From: Thermoguttaceae bacterium
GTDB lineage: Bacteria; Planctomycetota; Planctomycetia; Pirellulales; Thermoguttaceae
Direction of reading: 5' to 3'
DNA length: 42,002 bases
NCBI GenBank assembly: GCA_017441605.1
Contig: JAFRXD010000002.1
Location: 89,674-131,675 of the forward strand
Shown here: positions 32,160-39,079 of the stretch, one piece after another
Numbering within the stretch: position 1 is the stretch's first letter
How the letters are laid out: every line of letters starts with the position of its first letter
Program-made: the position numbers and the translations under genes
The notes under the pieces: generated by a model
Databases searched by the model: none
What the model saw: only the letters and a program-made list of their open reading frames with translations
What the model was told of the DNA's origin: nothing

Positions 32160-32185
32160 TCGCCGCCCCATATGTTTGTTAAACT
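32157..32185 (+). promoter_or_regulatory. Predicted promoter of rhaB
   Basis: -35 TTGTCG (32157-32162), 17-base spacer, -10 TAAACT (32180-32185), 107 bases upstream of the rhaB ATG. Confidence 0.55.
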
Positions 32186-32291
32186 ATCGATGGCGCGCGT
32201 TGGCGTTTTTTGACGCATTTTTTGGGATCGCGCGTTTTGGACTTTTACCGAAGGCGCGTTTTTTCGCGCCGGCTCAACGGCGAGGAAGGCA

Positions 32292-33800
32292 ATGAACAAA
32301 TCCTATTTGGCGATCGATATGGGCGCGTCGAGCGGTCGACACGTGGTCGGGCATTTCGACGGGAAAAAGATCGAACTTGAAGAGCTGTACCGTTTTGAAA
32401 ACGGTCCGGTCGAGATGAACGGGTCGCTGTACTGGGATCTTCCCGGGCTTTGGAAGAGCGTCCAAACGGGACTTCGCGCCGTCGGTTCCAAATACGGCAA
32501 ACAGATCGCGAGCGTCGGAGTCGACACGTGGGGCGTCGATTTCGCGTTTCTCGGTAGGGGCGGCGAGCTCTTGGGCAATCCGTATTGCTATCGCGACCCT
32601 CGCACCGACGGAGCAATGGAACGGGCGTTCAAGATCGTCCCGCGCGAGGAAATATTCGCTCAAACCGGATTGCAATTCATGGAGTTCAATTCGCTTTACC
32701 AGTTGATGGTAATGAAAGAGCGCAATTCTCCGCTGCTCGACGTCGCGCAGCGCCTTCTCCAGATTCCCGACCTTTTCCACTGGCTTCTTTCCGGGGTCGA
32801 GAGCAACGAGTTCACCAACGCCACGACGACGCAGTGCTTCAACCCGACGACGCGCTCTTGGGCTTACTCCTTGCTGAAGAAGTTTGGCATTCCGACCAAC
32901 TTCCTTCCTCCGACGACGGAACCGGGGACAACGCTCGGCAAATTGCGCTCCGCGCTGGCGGAGGACTCCGGACTGAGCGACGCGAACGTGGTTTTGCCGG
33001 GCACTCACGACACGGCGAGCGCGGTTTTCGCTGTTCCGTCCGCGAGCAAGCTCGGAACGCCGGACTGGGCGTACATTAGCTTGGGCACGTGGGCGCTGAT
33101 GGGTATCGAGTCGCCGAAGCCGGTGGTCAACGACGTCGTGTCGAAATTCAACTTTACCAACGAGGGCGGCGTTTGCGGCACGACGCGCATCTTGAAAAAC
33201 ATCTGCGGCATGTGGCTCCTGCAAGAGTGCCGCCGCGTATGGAACCAACAGGGCAAAAAGAACGCCGCCGGCCAGCCGATCGACTGGGAAGACATGAACA
33301 TTATGACGGCGAACGCGAAACCGTTCGTCACGTTTATCGATCCGGACGCGCCCGAGTTCGCCAAGCCGGGCAATATGCCGCAAATTATACGAGATTACGC
33401 GAAGCGAACCGGTCAGGTCGTTCCCGAGACGGACGGAGCGGTGCTGCGCGCGATCGTTGAGAGTCTCGCGCTGAAGTTCCGCCGAGTCTTGTCGATGTGC
33501 GAGGAGATCGGCGGACGACGCATTGAAACGATCCACGTGGTCGGTGGAGGCGTGAAGAACAAGCTTTTGCTCCAAGCGACGGCGGACGCTTCCGGTCGTC
33601 GCGTCGTTGGCGGTCCGATCGAGGGCACCGGCGTGGGCAACATACTAATGCAAGCGATCGGGGCCGGGGACGTTTCCGGCGTGGAAGAGGCGCGCGAGAT
33701 CGTTCGCAACAGTTTCGACGTTGTTTCGTTCGAGCCTTTCGCGAACGACGCCTCCGCTTGGGACGACGCTTACGAGCGCTTCTTGGCCATCTTGAAATAA
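32292..33800 (+). CDS. rhaB: Rhamnulokinase
   Basis: A protein of 502 residues in the FGGY sugar-kinase family. It opens with YLAIDMGASSGRHVVGHFDGKKIELEELYRFENG, the rhamnulokinase signature. VGVDTWGVDFAFLG, NPYCYRDPRTDGAM, LQFMEFNSLYQL, PGTHDTASAVFAVP and VVGGGVKNKLLLQATADASGR follow in order and match the family, the last being the adenosine-binding segment. It phosphorylates L-rhamnulose on the way to dihydroxyacetone phosphate and lactaldehyde; related kinases take fuculose. No isomerase or aldolase gene is beside it. GAGGAAGG precedes the ATG. Codon choice is richer in CTG, AAG and GGC than in its neighbours, suggesting high expression. It is divergent from the transporter gene. Confidence 0.95.
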   Translation: MNKSYLAIDMGASSGRHVVGHFDGKKIELEELYRFENGPVEMNGSLYWDLPGLWKSVQTGLRAVGSKYGKQIASVGVDTWGVDFAFLGRGGELLGNPYCYRDPRTDGAMERAFKIVPREEIFAQTGLQFMEFNSLYQLMVMKERNSPLLDVAQRLLQIPDLFHWLLSGVESNEFTNATTTQCFNPTTRSWAYSLLKKFGIPTNFLPPTTEPGTTLGKLRSALAEDSGLSDANVVLPGTHDTASAVFAVPSASKLGTPDWAYISLGTWALMGIESPKPVVNDVVSKFNFTNEGGVCGTTRILKNICGMWLLQECRRVWNQQGKKNAAGQPIDWEDMNIMTANAKPFVTFIDPDAPEFAKPGNMPQIIRDYAKRTGQVVPETDGAVLRAIVESLALKFRRVLSMCEEIGGRRIETIHVVGGGVKNKLLLQATADASGRRVVGGPIEGTGVGNILMQAIGAGDVSGVEEAREIVRNSFDVVSFEPFANDASAWDDAYERFLAILK

Positions 33801-33907
33801 TAGAGCGCTCGGTTGTCTAAGCAACGATACCCACGGCGGGTCGGAGCCGCGCGCTTCGGCCCGCTTTCGAGCGATTTGCAGATTCTGCGTTTTAGACGCG
33901 AAAGACA

Positions 33908-34567
33908 GTGGAAGAAAAAAGAATAGAAGAGGAGCGGAAGTCGCGAAGTTTCGCGCTTTTTTTGCCCTTTGTTTGGTGCGGACGCTTTGTCCGTTTCTTG
34001 TACGATTGGGTTCTCTCTTGGGCTCACTCGCGTTTTGGAACGTTGGCGCTGGTCGTTCTTTCTTTTTCGGAGAGTTCGTTTTTTCCAATTCCCCCCGACG
34101 TGTTGCAAATAGCTCTCTCGATCGAGCGCCCCAAGAGATCGTTCTTTTACGCCGGAGTTAGCGCGCTGGCCTCGACGATTGGCGCGGCGTTGGGATGGTA
34201 CATCGGTTTCGCCCTTTGGGACACGGTCGGCGGCTACTTTGTGCCCGCGGTTTTCTCGCAGGAGAATATGGACAAAGTGACCGGATTCTTCCAAGAATAC
34301 GGCCTATGGGTTCTTTTTGCCGCCGCGTTCACGCCGATCCCGTTTAAGGTTTTTACTATCACGTCGGGGGTTGTGGGCATGTCTTTACCGGCAATGCTCG
34401 TCGCCTCTTTGATCGGACGGAGCGCCAGGTTCTTTTTGATGGGAACTTTGATCTACGTCTTTGGACCCAAAATTAAAGACTGGATTGATAAATACTTCGG
34501 TTGGCTTACGATTTTGTTTGTCGTTTTGTTGATCGGCGGTTTTTACTGCGCGAAATTCATTTTTTGA
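33908..34567 (+). CDS. YqaA/DedA-family (VTT domain) membrane protein
   Basis: A protein of 219 residues starting at GTG 33908 (an ATG would fall inside the domain). Several hydrophobic helices are present. The VTT domain is recognisable from ESSFFPIPPDVLQIALSIERP, FYAGVSALASTIGAALGWYIG, and AFTPIPFKVFTITSGVVGMSLP followed by the GRSARFF segment. Proteins of this group are thought to be half-transporters or lipid scramblases of the inner membrane; the YqaA branch has no firm role. The N-terminal 20 residues are Glu/Arg-rich and the ribosome binding site is weak. It stands between rhaB and metX on the same strand. Confidence 0.88.
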   Translation: MEEKRIEEERKSRSFALFLPFVWCGRFVRFLYDWVLSWAHSRFGTLALVVLSFSESSFFPIPPDVLQIALSIERPKRSFFYAGVSALASTIGAALGWYIGFALWDTVGGYFVPAVFSQENMDKVTGFFQEYGLWVLFAAAFTPIPFKVFTITSGVVGMSLPAMLVASLIGRSARFFLMGTLIYVFGPKIKDWIDKYFGWLTILFVVLLIGGFYCAKFIF

Positions 34568-34627
34568 GAAAACGCCCTCTCGCGGTTTTACAACGCAAGT
34601 TATTATTATCAAACGATATTTTGTTTT

Positions 34628-36436
34628 ATGGACGCAAACGATCTCTTCGACAGTAGCGACTCGGTTCGCTCTGGAAAACCTCTGGCCCATCTCAAAACCG
34701 CGCGTTTTCCCGGTCCCATCAAGTTGTCGACGGGCGGCGTTTTACCCGAGCTCACGATCGCTTACGAGACGTACGGCGAACTTTCGTCTCAAAAAGACAA
34801 CGCCGTATTGATCTTTCACGCGCTGTCGGGCGATTCCCACGTGGCCGCCCACAGCGCGGACGACGACCCCGGTTGGTGGGATCTTTTGGTCGGTCCCGGC
34901 AAATACGTCGACACAAACCGCTACTTCGTTATTTGCGCGAACGTGTTGGGGGGTTGCCGAGGCACGACGGGACCGGACAGCATTAACCCCGAGACGGGCA
35001 AAGAGTACGGGGTTGATTTCCCTCCCATCACGGTCGCGGATATTGTCGACGCGCAGCGCATGCTCGTGGAATCTTTGGGAATCGAGCGTTTGCTGGCGAT
35101 TATCGGCGGCTCGTTGGGCGGGTTAATGGCGCTCGATTGGGGAACGCGCTACCCCGACGGGGTCGCCGGAATCGCGGCGGTCGCGACCGGGGCGCGAATG
35201 ACGACGCAGGCGCTCGCGTTCGATATTGTCGCGCGCAACGCGATTATGAGCGACCCTAATTTCAACGGGGGGGAGTATTACGGGAAAGACGTCGGCCCGT
35301 CGACCGGTTTGGCGATAGCGCGAATGCTCGGACATATCACCTATTTGTCGCAAGAGTCGATGAATAGGAAGTTCAACGCGAATCGCAACGTGGGTCGCAA
35401 GATCGACACGTCGTTTGAAACGAAGTTTTCCGTGGGCTCGTATCTCGCGTACCAGGGAGGGAAATTCGTCGAGCGGTTCGACGCAAATAGCTATTTGGCG
35501 CTGACGCTCGCGCTCGACGCGTTCGATCTCGGCTCCGACCGGGACCAACTCGTCGCCGCGTTGCGTCGCTCGATGTGTCGCTGGCTGTTTGTGAGCTTTA
35601 GCTCGGACTGGTTGTTTCCTCCGTTTCAGACTCGCGAGCTAGTCGACGCCGCGCTGGCGAGCGACAAGCGAGTTAGTTGTTGCGATATTGAGAGTTACGG
35701 CGGACACGATTCTTTCCTTTTGGAAAACGAGGCTCCGATTTACGGCGGACTGATCGCCGCGTTTTTGCACAATCTCAGTTTGGATTGGAGCCCCGACGAC
35801 GCCGAGCGCAGAACGGCGCTGACCGAGAGTTACGGGAAAGGCGCGGATCCGATTCGCAATCGAGTCGATTACGACCGAATTCTCGCGCTCATTCCGCCCA
35901 AAACCAAGATTCTCGACCTTGGCTGCGGCAGAGGCGACCTGCTCGCGCAATTGAAAGCGCGCGGTCACGAGCGCCTCGTGGGAGTGGAAGCCCAGGAGGA
36001 GCTCGTGCTCAAATGCGTCGAGAAAGGACTCGACGTTTTGCAGCTCGACTTGAACGACGGGTTAAAATCGTTTTCCGATCATCAATTCGATTTTGTCGTG
36101 CTGTCCAAGACGTTGCAAACGATCAAGAACGTCGAAATCGTTTTGGACGAGATGTTGCGCGTGGGGACGCGCGCGATCGTGAGTTTTCCCAATTTGGGAT
36201 TCCGGGATCGTCGGGCGCAACTCAACGCCGGTCGCGCTCCGCAAACGCACCAAGGACGCGAATGGTACAATTCTAACGACGTCAGGTATTTGACGATATC
36301 CGATTTCGAGGAGTTTTGCCAGAAAAAGGGATACAAGATATTCAAAGAAGTCGCGCTCGATTCTAAAACGGGAGACGTCGTCGAAGAGGACAAGGAAATA
36401 GCCGGAGACGTTTTTATCGTTGTGATCGGTCATTAA
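34628..36436 (+). CDS. metX: MetX-MetW fusion: homoserine O-acyltransferase plus MetW methyltransferase-fold domain
   Basis: The protein has 602 residues. Residues 1-385 are MetX, an alpha/beta hydrolase-fold enzyme that acylates homoserine for methionine synthesis: ALSGDSHVAAH, NVLGGCRGTTGP, nucleophile Ser162 in GGSLGG, Asp327 in SSDWLFPP, His360 in GGHDSF. Residues ~408-602 are MetW: DYDRILALIPPKTKILDLGCGRGDLL (SAM-binding-type loop 429-436), VVLSKTLQTIKN, RAIVSFPNLGF and REWYNSNDVRYLTISDFEEFC. MetW is usually a separate gene next to metX and supports MetX activity; here a ~20-residue linker joins them in one frame. Acetyl versus succinyl preference cannot be read safely. Upstream space is only 60 bases, without a visible riboswitch. 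Ended by the hairpin at 36451. Confidence 0.93.
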   Translation: MDANDLFDSSDSVRSGKPLAHLKTARFPGPIKLSTGGVLPELTIAYETYGELSSQKDNAVLIFHALSGDSHVAAHSADDDPGWWDLLVGPGKYVDTNRYFVICANVLGGCRGTTGPDSINPETGKEYGVDFPPITVADIVDAQRMLVESLGIERLLAIIGGSLGGLMALDWGTRYPDGVAGIAAVATGARMTTQALAFDIVARNAIMSDPNFNGGEYYGKDVGPSTGLAIARMLGHITYLSQESMNRKFNANRNVGRKIDTSFETKFSVGSYLAYQGGKFVERFDANSYLALTLALDAFDLGSDRDQLVAALRRSMCRWLFVSFSSDWLFPPFQTRELVDAALASDKRVSCCDIESYGGHDSFLLENEAPIYGGLIAAFLHNLSLDWSPDDAERRTALTESYGKGADPIRNRVDYDRILALIPPKTKILDLGCGRGDLLAQLKARGHERLVGVEAQEELVLKCVEKGLDVLQLDLNDGLKSFSDHQFDFVVLSKTLQTIKNVEIVLDEMLRVGTRAIVSFPNLGFRDRRAQLNAGRAPQTHQGREWYNSNDVRYLTISDFEEFCQKKGYKIFKEVALDSKTGDVVEEDKEIAGDVFIVVIGH

Positions 36437-36450
36437 CGAACGACGCGCGG

Positions 36451-36493
36451 ACGCGGCGATAGCGGTCAAAGCGCTAAAATCGTCGCGTTTTTT
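36451..36493 (+). terminator. Intrinsic terminator of metX-metW
   Basis: ACGCGGCGATAGCG pairs with CGCT-(AAA bulge)-ATCGTCGCGT around a 7-base loop, followed by a T tract; 15 bases after the stop codon. Confidence 0.72.
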
Positions 36494-36514
36494 CTCTCTT
36501 TTACAATCCGCCCC

Positions 36515-36544
36515 TTGACGCCGAACCGCTTTTGACCATATAAT
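36515..36544 (+). promoter_or_regulatory. Predicted sigma70 promoter of the TPR-like membrane protein
   Basis: -35 TTGACG (36515-36520), 18-base spacer, perfect -10 TATAAT (36539-36544), 80 bases before the ATG. Confidence 0.75.
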
Positions 36545-36623
36545 AATGCGCCGTTAAGTAATTTATTCGATCGAGAGTCGCGTCGCGTCTCGCGGTCGAC
36601 GTTTTGACAAGAGGATTGCCCAA

Positions 36624-37562
36624 ATGAGCAAGATGAAGAAATCGGACGAAAAAAACAGCCTTGAGCAACTGCTCCTCAAAGGTAAGAGCGCGTACGAAGG
36701 GAATAAATCGAAGGCGTTGCAGTACGTTCTTCTCATCGTCCTCGCGGTCGCCGTCGTCGTTCTGATTCGCTCTAAATTTTTTGGCGGTCCGTCCGGAAAA
36801 ATGGACGTCGCCGACCAAGCCTACTATAGCGCCGCTCAAGACGCTTTTTCCGGAACCGGAACCGGCGGTTCGGCGTTGGTCGAAGTCGCCAATTCTTACA
36901 AAGGAGACGAAGTGGGTCGCGTTCTCGAAGCGAACGCGGGCGACGTCTTTTTGAACGAGGGCCAGGGAGACGTCGAGGGCAAACGCGCTGCGAGTCGCGG
37001 AACCAAGTCGGACGCGGCTTCCGGAGAACCGGATCCGGTCGCCAAGTTTAGCTCCGCCTACGAGGCTTACGAGAAGGCGTCCGCCTCGAACGACGCCGAC
37101 GTTAAAGCGCGCGCGTTTTACGGCATGGGAGTCGCGCAAGAGTATTTGGCGTCGGTGGCCTCCGACGACGAGGCGGTCGTCGCCGCCATTGAAAAAGCCA
37201 AGGAAGCGTACAAGAAGGTGGCCGAGGCGACCGAGGGGAACGATTCCCCTTATCGCGCGACCGCCGCCAACGCGCTCGCCAACTTGGAAAGAGATTTGAC
37301 CGCGGCGTACTATAAGAGCGCGGCCAAGAACTTTAGAGAGCTTCCCGAGCCTTCGGACGAGCCCGTTCTGTCCGAAAAGGGCGACGAGCTTAACGTCGGC
37401 GAAGCGGTCAACGTCGAGGGTTTCGACACGAACGACGACGGGGACTCCGCCGAGGCTCCCGCCTCCGAGGGAGAGGGCGAAGCGGCTTCCGAACCCGCCG
37501 CCGAAGAGACTCCCGCGCCCGCGAGCGAATCGGAGCCAGCGGCGGAAACCCCGGCCGAATAA
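36624..37562 (+). CDS. Single-pass membrane protein with TPR-like region (YfgM-like layout)
   Basis: The protein has 312 residues. A short basic cytoplasmic segment is followed by one membrane helix (31-49, ALQYVLLIVLAVAVVVLI) and then an exported domain of paired helices rich in Ala, Tyr and Glu (FSSAYEAYEKASAS, RAFYGMGVAQEYLASV, AIEKAKEAYKKVAEAT, YRATAANALANLERDL), which looks like tetratricopeptide-type repeats. The last ~70 residues are a low-complexity Glu/Ala/Pro/Ser tail (SEPAAEETPAPASE). The order membrane anchor then TPR recalls YfgM, a periplasmic chaperone partner of the Sec translocon. Sequence similarity is too weak for a firm call. GAGGA precedes the ATG. It has its own promoter and terminator, so it is monocistronic. 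Confidence 0.75.
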   Translation: MSKMKKSDEKNSLEQLLLKGKSAYEGNKSKALQYVLLIVLAVAVVVLIRSKFFGGPSGKMDVADQAYYSAAQDAFSGTGTGGSALVEVANSYKGDEVGRVLEANAGDVFLNEGQGDVEGKRAASRGTKSDAASGEPDPVAKFSSAYEAYEKASASNDADVKARAFYGMGVAQEYLASVASDDEAVVAAIEKAKEAYKKVAEATEGNDSPYRATAANALANLERDLTAAYYKSAAKNFRELPEPSDEPVLSEKGDELNVGEAVNVEGFDTNDDGDSAEAPASEGEGEAASEPAAEETPAPASESEPAAETPAE

Positions 37563-37589
37563 GTTCTCCGTATTTTTCTTCTATGCGAA

Positions 37590-37624
37590 ACGCCGCTCTT
37601 CCTTGGAAGGGCGGCGTCTTTTTT
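37590..37624 (+). terminator. Intrinsic terminator of the TPR-like gene
   Basis: ACGCCGCTCTTCC/GGAAGGGCGGCGT (one G-U) with a tiny loop, followed by CTTTTTTTT. On the minus strand TTTCGC follows, so it may also stop the L,D-transpeptidase transcript. Confidence 0.85.
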
Positions 37625-37653
37625 ATTCGCGCAAGGTCTGTTGAATCGAGTCT

Positions 37654-38349
37654 TCAACGATCGTCGTCCTTAGCGAGCTCAACGCGAATTCTCGGTTCCT
37701 TCTTTGGATCTAACCAGCGCAAGATCGTCAGGACGTCTTGGCGCGAAAGAGAGACGCACCCCGAGGTCGGGTATCCGGGTTCTTTCCAAACGTGCAAAAA
37801 AATGGCGCTTCCCTTTGAGTTTGTGGTCGGATTGACGTTGTACATCGAGATCAAACTCAGATCGTAGCGCGGATCGTTTAGAATCAAGTTCTCGTGAGAG
37901 ACGTCGGGTTTTTCCCCGCTAATCCAACGGTTATAGCGGGGATCTCCGTCCTCGTCGATCCAGAAATCTGCGGAAGTCGCTTGACGATAAGGAAGTTTGA
38001 GCCCCTCCGGAGCTTGCGGCTCTTTCCCAAAAACGCAACCGACGCCGAACTCGGCGCTCGGGGTTTTCCCGTCTTTTTCGCGCTTTTCTCCTTGGGGGGC
38101 CAGACCGGCGCGCCCAATCATCGCCGACATTTTGGGCAGAACGATTTGCCAAGGGGCGCTCGCGCTTTCCCGCGAGTAGCGCGAGACGGTCGCTTCGGAT
38201 CCTCCAGGACTCGAAACGACGACTCTAATCAGCTGGAGCGTCTCGGGAGGCTGGGTTTCCGGAAGGAGGTCGGGAACGAGGTCTTGGGCGACAATCGCGC
38301 CGCAAAACGCGAGAGAATAAACCGCGAATAAAGTAATAATCGTTTTCAT
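37654..38349 (-). CDS. L,D-transpeptidase-like protein (YkuD/ErfK superfamily), copy 1
   Basis: A protein of 231 residues with a signal peptide (hydrophobic 5-20, cleavage near VAQ). The catalytic region reads SAIFLHVWKEPGYPTSGCVSLS with His186 and the nucleophile Cys198, preceded by YNVNPTT and followed by ILRWLDPKKEPRI, the pattern of the COG3786 branch of L,D-transpeptidases. The N-terminal half has the usual IGRAGLAP...K..GKTPSAEFGVG segment. These enzymes form 3-3 cross-links in peptidoglycan or attach proteins to it. It is a tandem paralogue of the gene immediately upstream (27-base gap); roughly half the residues of the catalytic half look identical. Third gene of a probable leftward operon. 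Confidence 0.85.
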   Translation of the reverse strand: MKTIITLFAVYSLAFCGAIVAQDLVPDLLPETQPPETLQLIRVVVSSPGGSEATVSRYSRESASAPWQIVLPKMSAMIGRAGLAPQGEKREKDGKTPSAEFGVGCVFGKEPQAPEGLKLPYRQATSADFWIDEDGDPRYNRWISGEKPDVSHENLILNDPRYDLSLISMYNVNPTTNSKGSAIFLHVWKEPGYPTSGCVSLSRQDVLTILRWLDPKKEPRIRVELAKDDDR

Positions 38350-38376
38350 TTTATCTTTTTCAAAAGAGCGTTTCGA

Positions 38377-39072
38377 TTACCGCGCCGATTCAAGATCGAT
38401 TCTCATTCTCGGCGATTTTTTAGGATCTAACCAGCGCAAGACCGCGAGCATATTATCTCGCGAGATTGCGACGCACCCTCCAGTGGCCGTCGATTCGTCC
38501 TTCCAGAGGTGAAAGAAAATGGCGCTTCCCTTTCGCGGCGTCGTCGGATTGACGTTGTAATTGATTGGAACGACGAGGTCGTAACGATAGTCTCCGAGGA
38601 TTAAACGCTCGTGAGATTCTTTCGGTTCCGAACCGCTAACCCATTGGTTATAATTGGGCGCGTCCGCCTCGTCGATCCAAAAATCGGAAACCGTCGTTTG
38701 GCGGTAGGCCAACGCGACCCCCTCCGGAGGTTCCGATTCCACCCCAAAGAGAAAACCGAGATCGAACTCGCCTCGGGGAGTTTTCGCGCCCCATTCGCTC
38801 ATCTCGCCGTAGTCCGCCAATCCGCCCCGACCGATTTTGGTCGGAATGGACGGCAAGTCTTGTCGCCATTGCGCGTTGGAGGAATCGCGCGACAAGCAAC
38901 GAAGCGTCGCGTTCGATTCGTTTTGAATCGGGACGGACACAAGGACGAGTTGCAGGGTTCGCTCGGGCGTCGAATCGGGCTTTTCGTCGAGGGAGGACTG
39001 ACCTTTCGCCGGATCGGGCGCCCAAAACGCCAAAAGGAGAGCCAGCGCCGCGATAAAGGATTTGACGTTCAT
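38377..39072 (-). CDS. L,D-transpeptidase-like protein (YkuD/ErfK superfamily), copy 2
   Basis: A protein of 231 residues from MNVKSFIAALALLLAFW, with a signal peptide. The catalytic region AIFFHLWKDESTATGGCVAIS holds the His and the nucleophile Cys, flanked by YNVNPTTPRKGS and VLRWLDPKKSPRMRI, just as in the neighbouring copy. GRGGLADYG and KTPRGEFDLGF mark the domain start. The function is expected to be wall cross-linking in the periplasm. An alternative ATG at 39096 would overlap the upstream gene by 17 bases and place eight polar residues before the signal peptide; the later ATG is preferred, but translational coupling with the upstream stop codon (39082-39080) is likely either way. Confidence 0.85.
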   Translation of the reverse strand: MNVKSFIAALALLLAFWAPDPAKGQSSLDEKPDSTPERTLQLVLVSVPIQNESNATLRCLSRDSSNAQWRQDLPSIPTKIGRGGLADYGEMSEWGAKTPRGEFDLGFLFGVESEPPEGVALAYRQTTVSDFWIDEADAPNYNQWVSGSEPKESHERLILGDYRYDLVVPINYNVNPTTPRKGSAIFFHLWKDESTATGGCVAISRDNMLAVLRWLDPKKSPRMRIDLESAR

Positions 39073-39079
39073 TTTTTCA

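Noticed and set aside
32028..32171. N-terminal extension of the SBF-type transporter
   Set aside because: A consensus promoter with TATAAT lies inside it, and the extension is hydrophilic without family similarity.
32274..33575. A 433-codon open frame opposite rhaB
   Set aside because: It is antisense to a clear rhamnulokinase, rich in Arg/His/Val as expected for mirrored codons, with no motifs and no ribosome binding site.
34568..34627. SAM riboswitch upstream of the metX-metW fusion
   Set aside because: Only 60 bases separate it from the preceding gene, and no hairpin set resembling a SAM riboswitch is present.
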